DNA of 64,000 nt from assembly GCA_001464375.1 (NCBI GenBank), contig LNEW01000162.1, positions 1-64,000 on the forward strand, in the 5' to 3' direction. The DNA is from Rhodospirillales bacterium Ga0074136 (GTDB lineage: Bacteria > Pseudomonadota > Alphaproteobacteria > Acetobacterales > Acetobacteraceae). Of the stretch, positions 9,225-18,188 are shown one piece after another; the stretch's first letter is position 1; each line of letters opens with the position of its first letter. The position numbers and the translations under genes were made by a program. The notes under the pieces were generated by a model that did not search any database, was not told the origin of the DNA, and worked only from the letters and a program-made list of their open reading frames with translations.

Positions 9225-12200
9225 TCAGAGCATGAAATGCCCGGCCTGGATGTCGCCGGGCGCCCGGCCGAGCAGCAGGATCGTCATCTCGGCCGCGGTG
9301 TCGACGTCGGTACTGACCTGCACGATTGTATTGGCGCCCGACACCGCGACCCGGACCTGGCCGGCTGCAGTGAAGGCCGCCGTGCCGATAAAGGTGAAGT
9401 CGTCATTCACCCCCGCGGTGGCGGCGTCCGCGTCGATGGGATTGAGGTCGATCATGTCGAACTCGCCGGGGTCGAAATCGACGATCACGTCACGGGTCGC
9501 GACGGCGATGCCGCTCTGGCCCACCGCACGGAACGCGAAGACATCGGCATCGGCGCCGCCGACGAGGCTGTCGCGCCCGAGCCCGCCTGACAGGGTGTCG
9601 TTGCCATCGCCGCCAAGGAGTGTGTCGGCGCCGCCCTCGCCGAACAGCCGGTCGCTGGAAGCCGCGGCTTCGAGCCGGTCGTTGCCCAGCCCGCCGATCA
9701 GGTCGTCGATTCCCGCGCCGCCCACCAGCGTGTCATTGGCCGTGACGGCCGACAGCAGGACGTCGAACGAAGCCAGCGTGCCGGGCACAACGTTCTGCAG
9801 GATGAAGGTGTCGTAGACGTCGTCGGTGTAGACGTAGAAGACGACATCGCTCGGCAGTCCCACTCCCAGCGCGAGGAGCGTCTGGAAGTCCGAAATGCCG
9901 AGCGCCCTGATGTCGAGGAGCTCGATCGCCCGCGCCGTCTCGAAGTCGGTGATGGTCGTGAAGTCGTAGGACAGATCGCGCGACAGCCCCAGCACGAAGA
10001 CATCGGCGCCGCTGCCGCCGGTCAGCACCACCGTGCCGCTTCCATCGGTCACAAGCCGGTCCTCGTTCGCGCCGCCATCGAGCGTGTCGTACGACAGCAC
10101 CGGCGTGCCACTCGTGTCGTTCAGCGTGTCGTTGCCGTCGCCGCCCAGCAGGGAATCGCTGTCGTCTCCTCCATCGAGCGCATCGTTGCCCCCGCCGCCT
10201 CGGAGGATATCGTTCCCCTCGCCGCCGGACAGCGTGTCGAGTCCGCCCTCTCCGAACACGGAATCGTTCGAACCCGCACCATCGAGAGAGTCGTCACCCA
10301 GCCCGCCGAACAGGTTGTCGACGCCGTCGCTGCCCGCCCGGGTGTCATTGGCCACGACGGTGGAGAACACGAAATCGATCGCCCACAGCAGCCCGGGCTC
10401 GACGTTCTGCAGGGTGAAGGTGTCGTAGACGTCGTTGGTGTAGACGTAGAAGACAAAGTCGTTCGGCAGTCCCGCTCCGAGCGCGAGCAGCGTTTGCAGC
10501 TCGGACATGCCGAGCGCGCTGACATCGACGACCTCGATCGCGCTGGTCCGCTGGAAATCGGTGATGGTCGTGAAGTCGTAGGTGGTGTCGCGCGCGAGGC
10601 CCAGCACGAAGACATCGGCACCGCCTCCGCCGGTCAGCACCACCGTGCCACGGCCGTCGGTGACCAGGCGATCGTCGCCCGCGCCGCCATGAAGCAGGTC
10701 GTACGAGGTCGCGGGGACACCGCCGCTGTCGACCAGCGTGTCATTGCCGTCGCCGCCATAGAGCGCGTCGCCGTCGGCATTCCCTTCGAGATAGTCCTCG
10801 CCGCTGCTGCCATAGAGGTAGTCGTACCCCGCACCGCCATAGAGATTGTCGTTTCCCGACTCCCCGAACAGCGTGTCGTTGCCGCCATTGCCGCGCAGGA
10901 TGTCGTTGCCGGCGGCCCCGAACAGGTGGTCCTCCGCAGCGCCGCCGCCGCGCACGTCGTTCGTCGCCTGGATGAGGGTTGGTAACGCGAAATGCGCGTT
11001 CTGCAGCAGCCCTTCGCTGACACCCAGTACCGTGTACTGATCGTAGACGCCGTTGGTGTAGATGTAGAACCGCCATCCGCCGGTGATATTCTCCCCGAGC
11101 ACCTTGAGGGTCGCGAGCTCAAGCATGCCGAGCCGCCAGGCCTCGATCGCCTCGCCGGCAACGAGCCGCCCGAAGTCTGAGATCTGCGTGACGTCGTAGT
11201 TTGTGTCGCGCGCGCCGTTCAGCACGAATCGGTCGGCGCCGACACCGCCGACCAGGAAGGCGGTGCCGCGGCCATCAGAATTCAAGGTATCGTTGCCCTC
11301 GCCGCCGATGAGGGAATCCACCGTCAGGTCGCCGCCGCTGTCGGTCAGGAGATCGTTGCCACCGCCGCCGAACAGCAGGTCGGTCCCCGCCATGCCGGCG
11401 AGACGGTCGTTGCCGATCTCGCCGAACAGCGTGTCGTCGCCTTCCTGCCCCACCAGGATGTCGTCGCCGCCGGCGCCGAAGAGGTGGTCGGCGAGGGTGG
11501 AGCCCGAGATGCTATTCGCGTCCAGAGCGGTGACCAGCACGAAATCGCCGGCGGTGAGTTGGCTCTCAACCACGCCTTCCAGGCGGGCGGTGAACTGACG
11601 GCCGCCACGGACGTAGGGCAGTTCCCAGCCGCCCGATCCATCGCTGCCTAGGGCCAAAAGCGTTGCGAAATCGCCCATGCCCAGGGAGGCGAGGTCGATC
11701 ACCTCGCCGGCCTGGCCGACCGCAAAGTCCACGATGACAGTGAGGTTGGCGGTGGCGTCTACGACCGCATTCAGGACAAAGCGGTCGGCCCCGACACCGC
11801 CGGAGACCGACGAGCCGGCGTCACCGCCCCCGTAGACCACCAGCGTATCGCTGCCGTTGCCGCCCGCAACCAGGCCACCGCCACTCTGCGATCCAAAGTC
11901 AAGCGAATCGTTGCCATCGCCGCCGACGAGCGTATCGGTCGTGGACGTGCTGGCACCGCCGCGCAGCGTATCGTGGCCACTGCCCCCGTCCATGTAGTCG
12001 CTGCCGCCATACCCAATGATGTAGTCGTTGTCCCCGCCACCGTAGAGCGTGTCGGATTGGTCGCTGCCCAGAAGGACGTCATCGCCGCCTTCCCCGAAGG
12101 CCCGGACGGCGCGGTCCGCCGTATCGCCCGGATATTCGATCTCGCGATCGTCCCACAGCGTATCGTTGCCCAGCCCCATGAAGTGGTCCGTCACGCTGAG

Positions 12201-12644
12201 TCCAGAGCCGGAAAACCACTGACCAAGATTTTCGGTGTCGAGGATCACCGTGGCGGTCGTAAGGTCGGTGGCCGCCGTGCCTGTCAGCCGCACGGTGTGC
12301 GGTCCGGCCGCGAACTCATTCAGCTCGAAAATGAAGGACAGGGGGGAGCCGACGCGCATGGCATGCAGCGTGGCGATGTCCGATATGCCGAGAGCCGATA
12401 CGTCGAGCCGATCGCCCTGCGCGACGGAGAAATCCGTGATCTCCGTGCTGCCGACACCAGCTCCGAAACCCGCGTTTACAAGAACGAAGCGGTCCGCGCC
12501 GGTGCCGCCGGTCAGCAGGTCGTCGCCCCAACCTCTGCCGCCATCGAGCGTGTCGTTGCCCCCGAGGCCGCGAATGTCGTCATCGCTGACGGTTGAAGCA
12601 CCCGACAGCGAATCGGGGTTCGGCGATCCGGTGATGATCGGCAT
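9225..12644 (-). CDS. RTX (hemolysin-type calcium-binding repeat) protein, 1139 aa, probable type I secretion substrate
   Basis: Many GGxGxDxLxG nonapeptides; C-terminal serralysin-like VIVDFDPGEFDMIDLNPIDAD... ending GHFML; several ~204-aa internal modules. Confidence 0.93.
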   Translation of the reverse strand: MPIITGSPNPDSLSGASTVSDDDIRGLGGNDTLDGGRGWGDDLLTGGTGADRFVLVNAGFGAGVGSTEITDFSVAQGDRLDVSALGISDIATLHAMRVGSPLSFIFELNEFAAGPHTVRLTGTAATDLTTATVILDTENLGQWFSGSGLSVTDHFMGLGNDTLWDDREIEYPGDTADRAVRAFGEGGDDVLLGSDQSDTLYGGGDNDYIIGYGGSDYMDGGSGHDTLRGGASTSTTDTLVGGDGNDSLDFGSQSGGGLVAGGNGSDTLVVYGGGDAGSSVSGGVGADRFVLNAVVDATANLTVIVDFAVGQAGEVIDLASLGMGDFATLLALGSDGSGGWELPYVRGGRQFTARLEGVVESQLTAGDFVLVTALDANSISGSTLADHLFGAGGDDILVGQEGDDTLFGEIGNDRLAGMAGTDLLFGGGGNDLLTDSGGDLTVDSLIGGEGNDTLNSDGRGTAFLVGGVGADRFVLNGARDTNYDVTQISDFGRLVAGEAIEAWRLGMLELATLKVLGENITGGWRFYIYTNGVYDQYTVLGVSEGLLQNAHFALPTLIQATNDVRGGGAAEDHLFGAAGNDILRGNGGNDTLFGESGNDNLYGGAGYDYLYGSSGEDYLEGNADGDALYGGDGNDTLVDSGGVPATSYDLLHGGAGDDRLVTDGRGTVVLTGGGGADVFVLGLARDTTYDFTTITDFQRTSAIEVVDVSALGMSELQTLLALGAGLPNDFVFYVYTNDVYDTFTLQNVEPGLLWAIDFVFSTVVANDTRAGSDGVDNLFGGLGDDSLDGAGSNDSVFGEGGLDTLSGGEGNDILRGGGGNDALDGGDDSDSLLGGDGNDTLNDTSGTPVLSYDTLDGGANEDRLVTDGSGTVVLTGGSGADVFVLGLSRDLSYDFTTITDFETARAIELLDIRALGISDFQTLLALGVGLPSDVVFYVYTDDVYDTFILQNVVPGTLASFDVLLSAVTANDTLVGGAGIDDLIGGLGNDRLEAAASSDRLFGEGGADTLLGGDGNDTLSGGLGRDSLVGGADADVFAFRAVGQSGIAVATRDVIVDFDPGEFDMIDLNPIDADAATAGVNDDFTFIGTAAFTAAGQVRVAVSGANTIVQVSTDVDTAAEMTILLLGRAPGDIQAGHFML

Positions 12645-12953
12645 GACATTCTCCTGGCCCGGAGCGAAGGCAGGTCACGTGCGGTCGCGATCATTGCGTG
12701 GCCTAGCAAGCCCGCGGGCGCGCGCGTCGGTATTAGGTCGCCGCCAGCGGAAGGCTGCGCCGCGTACGATCGTCTTGCCACAATAATCGTCACGTCCGCG
12801 TGATTCGCCGCGGCGATGCCGCGACAGGAACGCGCGGTTAGTTTGCGGCGGGCTGCGCGCGCAATCTGTGGTGTCGGCGGGCGCCCACGGCGAACGAGAG
12901 TGTTGCGCCGCGGGATGCGGTTCCGACGGCGCGGCGGCATCTCAGCCGGCGCG

Positions 12954-13658
12954 CTACGCCGGCGCCAGCACTCGCCGGCCCACCGCCACCACCCCCGCCG
13001 GCGTGGCGCAATCGAGGTCCTTCACCGCCTCCACGATCGCAAGCCCGGCATAGCGCGCCGGCCACACAGCGTGGCCCAGGCGTTCCCACCCGGCCCCGGC
13101 GCGCAGGAACGGCCCCCAGGGCGGCGTGAACAAGGCCGAATCGCGCTGCTCGACATGAAACATGTGGCGCGCCAGCAGCCGCGTGACCTGCCCGGGCGAA
13201 TAGGGCTGCCCATGGCCGAAGGGCGTGTGTTCGGTATGCGCCCACAGCCCGCGCCGATTCGGCGTCACCACCAGAAGCCGCCCGTCATCCTTCAGGATGC
13301 GCCACGCCTCGCGCAGCAGGCGGCGTGCGTTCTCGGCCATCTCCAGCCCATGCACCAGCAGGATGCGATCGAAGGACAGGTCGGGGAAGGGCAACGCGTC
13401 CTCCTCGGCCACCAGGGCGCTGGCCGGGCCGTCGGCCGGGAAGGGCGCCAGCCCGAGCTGCGCCGGGGACAGGGCGATGCAGCGCGCTGCCTCGCCCCGC
13501 CACAGGTCCAGGTAGGGCGCGGTATGGCCGATGCCCAGCACCGCCTGGCCCGTCAGGCGCGGCCAGGCGCGCTGCAGCCGCTGCGCGACCAGCCGCCCCG
13601 CCGCGGCGCCGCGCGCCGATGCGTAGAATGTTCCGAGCCCGTGGACCTCGCCGCTCAT
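12954..13658 (-). CDS. Class I SAM-dependent methyltransferase
   Basis: QAVLGIGHTAPYLDLW, FDRILLVHGLEMAENARRLLREAWRILKDDGRLLVVTPNRRGLWA; adjacent and divergent to gloB. Confidence 0.88.
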   Translation of the reverse strand: MSGEVHGLGTFYASARGAAAGRLVAQRLQRAWPRLTGQAVLGIGHTAPYLDLWRGEAARCIALSPAQLGLAPFPADGPASALVAEEDALPFPDLSFDRILLVHGLEMAENARRLLREAWRILKDDGRLLVVTPNRRGLWAHTEHTPFGHGQPYSPGQVTRLLARHMFHVEQRDSALFTPPWGPFLRAGAGWERLGHAVWPARYAGLAIVEAVKDLDCATPAGVVAVGRRVLAPA

Positions 13659-13725
13659 GCAGTGGATATAGGGCACCGCGGGCCAGGTTGGGATGGCCCC
13701 GCATCCCGCCGGAGGAGTTCCATCC

Positions 13726-14451
13726 ATGCCCCTGACCGTAACGCCGGTGGCCTGCCTGTCGGACAACTATGCCTGGCTGCTGCGTGCCGCGGATGGCCGG
13801 CTGGCCGTCTGCGACCCCGGCGAGGCCGCGCCCGTCATCGCCGCGGCCGAGGCGCTGGGCGGCACGATCGACACCATCCTGCTGACCCACCACCACGCCG
13901 ACCACGTGGCCGGGGTGGCCGAGCTGGTGAAGCGCCACCGCTGCACCGTGGTGGGCGCCGCGGCGGATGCGCACCGGCTGCCGAAGCTCGACCATGCGGT
14001 GAAGCCGGGCGACAGCTTCGCGCTGTTCGGCGTGACGGTCGACGTCCTCGCGAGCGACGGGCACACGCGTGGCCACATCGCCTTCCATCTGCCGGAAAGC
14101 GCCATCCTGCTGTGCGGCGACACGCTGTTCTCGCTGGGCTGCGGGCGGCTTCTGGAAGGCACCCCGGCCGAGATGTTCGACAGCCTGCAGGCGCTGGCCG
14201 CCCTGCCGCCCGAGACGCTGGTCTGCTGCGGCCACGAATACAGCGAGAGCAACGCCCGCTTCGCCCTGACCATCGACCCCGACAACGGCGCGCTGAAGGC
14301 CCGCGCCGCCGAGATCGCCCGCCAGCGGGCCGAGGGGAAGCCCAGCCTGCCGACCACGATCGGCGAGGAATGCGACACCAACCCCTTCCTGCGTGCCGGG
14401 GACGTCGCGACGCTCGCGCGCATCCGCGCCGCCAAGGACAATTTCCGCTGA
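13726..14451 (+). CDS. gloB: Hydroxyacylglutathione hydrolase (glyoxalase II)
   Basis: LLTHHHADHVAGV metallo-beta-lactamase motif, CGDTLFSLGCGRLLEGTPAEMFDSL, CCGHEYSESNARFAL. Confidence 0.96.
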   Translation: MPLTVTPVACLSDNYAWLLRAADGRLAVCDPGEAAPVIAAAEALGGTIDTILLTHHHADHVAGVAELVKRHRCTVVGAAADAHRLPKLDHAVKPGDSFALFGVTVDVLASDGHTRGHIAFHLPESAILLCGDTLFSLGCGRLLEGTPAEMFDSLQALAALPPETLVCCGHEYSESNARFALTIDPDNGALKARAAEIARQRAEGKPSLPTTIGEECDTNPFLRAGDVATLARIRAAKDNFR

Positions 14452-14464
14452 GGAGCGCCCGCCC

Positions 14465-15064
14465 GTGAAGCTGCACCATTCCCCCGCCAGCCCCTATGTC
14501 CGCAAGGTGATGGCCTGCGCCATCGCGCGCGGCATCGACGGGCAGATCACGACGGTGGCGACCAACCCGCATGTCTCGCCGGCCGACCTGTTGGCCAGCA
14601 ACCCGCTGTCGAAGGTGCCCGCGCTGGTCGCCGAGGACGGCACCGCCATCTACGACAGCCCGGTGATCTGCGAATACCTGGACACGCTCGGCGATGCGCC
14701 CGCGCTGTTCCCGCCCACCGGCAGCGCGGCGCGGTTGCGCGCGCAGATCATGCATGCCGCGGCGGACGGCATCCTGGATGCGGCGGTGGCGCGCCGGCTG
14801 AACATGCCGCACCCGCAGGATGACGGGCGGAAGGCCTTCGATGCGCGGCAGAGGGCGGCGGTCGATCGCGCGCTGGACGTGCTGGAGGTGAGCCCGCCGA
14901 TCGGCCTCGACGATATCGGCGCGATCGCCGTGGGCTGCGCGCTGGGCTACCTGGATTTCCGCTTCGCGGCGGAGCCGTGGCGCGACGCCCATCCGCGCCT
15001 GGCCGCCTGGTTCGCCGAGGTGTCGCGCCTGGCGCCGCTGTCGCGCACCGTGCCGGTGGGCTGA
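14465..15064 (+). CDS. Glutathione S-transferase family protein
   Basis: GTG start; MKLHHSPASPYVRKVMACAIARGI...NPLSKVPALVAEDGTAIYDSPVICEYLD. Confidence 0.93.
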   Translation: MKLHHSPASPYVRKVMACAIARGIDGQITTVATNPHVSPADLLASNPLSKVPALVAEDGTAIYDSPVICEYLDTLGDAPALFPPTGSAARLRAQIMHAAADGILDAAVARRLNMPHPQDDGRKAFDARQRAAVDRALDVLEVSPPIGLDDIGAIAVGCALGYLDFRFAAEPWRDAHPRLAAWFAEVSRLAPLSRTVPVG

Positions 15065-15528
15065 TGGTGGACCTGCGCGACCCGTCGGTGACGGCCGCGC
15101 AGGTGATCGGCGCGCTGGAGCTGCGTCCGCACCCCGAAGGCGGGCACTACCGCGAGACCTGGCGGGACGCGCCGTCCGACGGGTCCCGCGGCGCCGGCAC
15201 CGCCATCCTGTTCCTGCTGGCGGCGGACGAATTCAGCCACTGGCACCGGGTGGATGCGGCCGAGGGCTGGCACTGGCATGCCGGCGGGCCGCTCGCGCTG
15301 ACGATGTCCGCGGATGGGCATGATGCACAGGCGGTGCACCTCGGCCCCGACCTGTCGCGCCACCAGCGCCTGTTCGCGATGGTGCCGAAGGGGTGGTGGC
15401 AATCGGCGGTATCACTGGGGCGCTGGACTCTGGTGGGCTGCACGGTCTGCCCCGCCTTCGACTTCGCGGGGTTCGAACTGGCACCGCCCGACTGGCGGCC
15501 GGTGCCGCGCAGCAGCCGGGGGGACTGA
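15064..15528 (+). CDS. Cupin domain (DUF985) protein
   Basis: LRPHPEGGHYRETWRD...TAILFLLAADEFSHWHRVDAAEGWHWHAGGPL; overlaps the GST stop. Confidence 0.92.
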   Translation: MVDLRDPSVTAAQVIGALELRPHPEGGHYRETWRDAPSDGSRGAGTAILFLLAADEFSHWHRVDAAEGWHWHAGGPLALTMSADGHDAQAVHLGPDLSRHQRLFAMVPKGWWQSAVSLGRWTLVGCTVCPAFDFAGFELAPPDWRPVPRSSRGD

Positions 15529-15541
15529 CCCCGGCTGCTGC

Positions 15542-15569
15542 GGCGCGATCCGCCGTGACGGATCGCGCC
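15542..15569. terminator. Terminator-like hairpin between convergent genes
   Basis: Perfect 11-bp stem ggcgcgatccg / cggatcgcgcc, 6-nt loop ccgtga. Confidence 0.6.
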
Positions 15570-15627
15570 AAAGTTCAATCGCCTGATTCGCCGCTCCGGC
15601 GGTGCCTTCGCGGATCAAGCGCTGCGG

Positions 15628-16659
15628 TCAGCGCATCGGCAGCGCGTAGATCAGCCCGCCATTGGTGTGCAGGTTGTTGGGCCCGCGCGGCAGCGCGACC
15701 GACGTCGCCTCGCCCATGGTGCGTTCGTAGATCTCGCCGTAATTGCCCACCGCGCGAATGGCGTTGTAGGCCCAGGCGGCGTCCAGCTTCAGCGACTGGC
15801 CGAGTTCCGGTGTCGCGCCGAGCAGCCTGCGCGTGTTCGGGTTCACGCTGGTGCGGCGCTGTTCCTCGGCATTGGCGCGGGTGATGCCCTGTTCCTCGGC
15901 CTCGATGACCGCCGTGGTGAACCAGCGCACGATGTCGAACCAGTTGTCGTCGCCGCGGCGGACATAGGCGCCGTAGGGCTCCTTGCTGAAGCGCTCGGAC
16001 AGGATGGTCCAGTCGCGCGGGTTGGGCATGGAGGCGCGCACGCCGGCAAGTTGCGAGGCATCGGTGCCGAAGCTGTCGCAGCGTCCGGCGACCAGCGCGG
16101 CGGCGGCCTGGTCGGTGCGTTCGAAGACCACCGGCTGGAACTGCACGCTGACCGACCGGAAGTAGTCCGCCGTGACCTGTTCGTTGGTGGTGCCCTGGAT
16201 CAGGCAGATCGTCGCACCGCCCATGTCGCGCACGCGGCTCACGCCGGCATTGGCGCGCACCATGAAGCCGTGCCCGTCGAAGAAATACGTCGTGACGTGG
16301 CGCAGCCCCAGCGTGGTGTCGCGCAGCATGGTCTGGGTGGAGGTGCGGAACAGCACGTCGACCTCCCCTGACCCGAGCGCGGTGAAACGCGTGGACGACG
16401 ACAGCGGAATGAAGCGCACCTTCGATGCGTCGTTGAAGATGGCCGCCGCCAGGCCGCGGCACATGTCGACATCGAAGCCCTGCCACTCGCCGCGGCTGTC
16501 GGGCAGCGCGAAGCCCGCCACGCCGTTGTGGATGCCGCAGTTCAGGCTGCCGCGCGCGCGGATGGCATCAAGCGTCGGGCTCGGGATGTTGGATTGCGCC
16601 AGCGCGCCGCCGGTGGCGCACAGCAGGGCGAACGCGGCCGCCAGGCCTCGCTTGAGCAT
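15628..16659 (-). CDS. Amino acid ABC transporter substrate-binding protein (AapJ/BztA-like)
   Basis: Signal peptide, then TLDAIRARGSLNCGIHNGVAGFALPDSRGEWQGFDVDMCRGLAAAIFND. Confidence 0.94.
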   Translation of the reverse strand: MLKRGLAAAFALLCATGGALAQSNIPSPTLDAIRARGSLNCGIHNGVAGFALPDSRGEWQGFDVDMCRGLAAAIFNDASKVRFIPLSSSTRFTALGSGEVDVLFRTSTQTMLRDTTLGLRHVTTYFFDGHGFMVRANAGVSRVRDMGGATICLIQGTTNEQVTADYFRSVSVQFQPVVFERTDQAAAALVAGRCDSFGTDASQLAGVRASMPNPRDWTILSERFSKEPYGAYVRRGDDNWFDIVRWFTTAVIEAEEQGITRANAEEQRRTSVNPNTRRLLGATPELGQSLKLDAAWAYNAIRAVGNYGEIYERTMGEATSVALPRGPNNLHTNGGLIYALPMR

Positions 16660-16751
16660 GGTGATAGCCTCTCCTGTTGATGGGTCTCCCGCAGGGATGG
16701 TCGCCGCCTGCGTCGCGAGGTGTCAATCTCCGCGGCCGCACGGAGGACACG

Positions 16752-17507
16752 ATGATGGATGACCAATTCGCAATCTATCCCAGCCTTTCGGGCCGCGCGG
16801 TGCTGGTGACGGGCGGCGCGTCGGGCATCGGCGCGCAGATGGTGACGCGCTTCGCGCAGCAGGGGGCGCGGGTCGCCTTCGTCGATTTCGACGCGGCGGC
16901 GGGTGCCGCGGTGGCGTCGCGGACAGGTGCCGCCTTCATCGCCTGCGACCTGCGCGACATCGCCGCCCTGCGCGCGGCGGTGGCGCAGGCGGCCGCGCTG
17001 GTCGGCGACATCACGGTGCTGGTGAACAACGCCGCGCGCGACGACCGTCACGCGATCGAGGATGTCGAACCCGACTACTGGGACGAACGCATCGCGACCA
17101 ACCTGCGCCACCAGTTCTTCTGCGTGCAGGCCGTGGTGCCGATGATGCGCCGCGCCGGAGGCGGGTCCATCGTCAACATGGGCTCGGTGTCCTGGATGAA
17201 CCGCAACGGCGGCATGCCGGCCTATACCGCGGCGAAGGCGGCGGTGCGCGGACTCACGCGCGGCCTGGCGCGCGACCTGGGTCCCGACCACATCCGGGTG
17301 AACGAGGTGGTGCCCGGCTGGGTCCACACCGAACGCCAGAAGGCGCTGTGGCTGACGCCGGAGGCCGAGGCCCGCAGCCAGGCGAACCAGTGCCTGAAGG
17401 GCGCGCTGCTACCGGACGACATCGCACGCATGGTGCTGTGGCTGGCCGCCGACGACAGCGCCATGGTGACGGCGCAGCACTTCGTGGTCGATGGCGGCAG
17501 CAGCTGA
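16752..17507 (+). CDS. SDR family oxidoreductase
   Basis: VLVTGGASGIGAQMV, NNAARDD, YTAAKAAVRGLTRGLARDLG. Confidence 0.94.
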   Translation: MMDDQFAIYPSLSGRAVLVTGGASGIGAQMVTRFAQQGARVAFVDFDAAAGAAVASRTGAAFIACDLRDIAALRAAVAQAAALVGDITVLVNNAARDDRHAIEDVEPDYWDERIATNLRHQFFCVQAVVPMMRRAGGGSIVNMGSVSWMNRNGGMPAYTAAKAAVRGLTRGLARDLGPDHIRVNEVVPGWVHTERQKALWLTPEAEARSQANQCLKGALLPDDIARMVLWLAADDSAMVTAQHFVVDGGSS

Positions 17508-17578
17508 CGCGCGCCGGGCGCACCCATGCACTGCTTGGCAACCGCGACACCCAGTGGTGCCGCCGGCGCCGGCGCGCA

Positions 17579-17794
17579 TCACGCCTTCACGGCGTAGCCT
17601 TCCTCCTCCACCGCCATCGACACCACGTGGCGCGGCAGGATCGTCTCGGCCTTCACCGTGCCCCCGGCGACATCGACGATGACCTTCGCGGCCGGGTCCT
17701 TCGATTCGATCGCGGCGGTGACGGCCTGCGCGCAGTGGCTGCAGGACATGCCCTCGACCTTCAGCGTGATGGTGGGGGGGCTGGTCTTGTCCAT
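17579..17794 (-). CDS. copZ: Heavy-metal-associated copper chaperone (CopZ-like)
   Basis: 72 aa with GMSCSHCAQAVTAAI HMA motif; third gene after copA and cueR. Confidence 0.9.
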   Translation of the reverse strand: MDKTSPPTITLKVEGMSCSHCAQAVTAAIESKDPAAKVIVDVAGGTVKAETILPRHVVSMAVEEEGYAVKA

Positions 17795-17798
17795 GGCG

Positions 17799-18188
17799 TC
17801 ATTCCTTCCGTGCGAGGTCGTCCAGGATGGGGCAGTCGGGCCGCGCATCGCCATGGCAGTTCGCCGCCAGGTGGCGCAGGCTGGCCGCCATCGCGTGCAG
17901 CGAGTGTGCCTTGGTCTCGAGCGCCGCGACATGCGCCAGCGCAAGTTTCTTCACCTCGGCGCTGGCGCGCCGCCGGTCATGCCAAAGCCCAAGCAGCCGG
18001 CGCACATCCTCGAGCGGAAAGCCGAGGTCGCGGGAATGGCGGATGAAGCGCAGCACCGCCACCTCGCGATCGCCGTACACGCGGTAGCCGTTGGCGCTGC
18101 GCGCGGCGGCGAACAGCCCGATCGCTTCGTAGTGCCGGATCATCTTGGCCGAGACGCCCGAGGCCGCGGCCGCATCGCCGATGTTCAC
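17799..18188 (-). CDS. cueR: MerR-family copper-responsive regulator CueR
   Basis: GTG start; [30 protein letters not shown] and C-terminal [11 protein letters not shown] matching the CueR Cys-x7-Cys metal site; 4-nt overlap with copA. Confidence 0.92.
   Translation of the reverse strand: MNIGDAAAASGVSAKMIRHYEAIGLFAAARSANGYRVYGDREVAVLRFIRHSRDLGFPLEDVRRLLGLWHDRRRASAEVKKLALAHVAALETKAHSLHAMAASLRHLAANCHGDARPDCPILDDLARKE

Noticed and set aside
9225-12644. Apparent DNA repeats in the RTX gene as a possible CRISPR or VNTR array
   Set aside because: Periodicity is explained by coding nonapeptides and ~204-aa modules in one open frame; no spacer/repeat structure.
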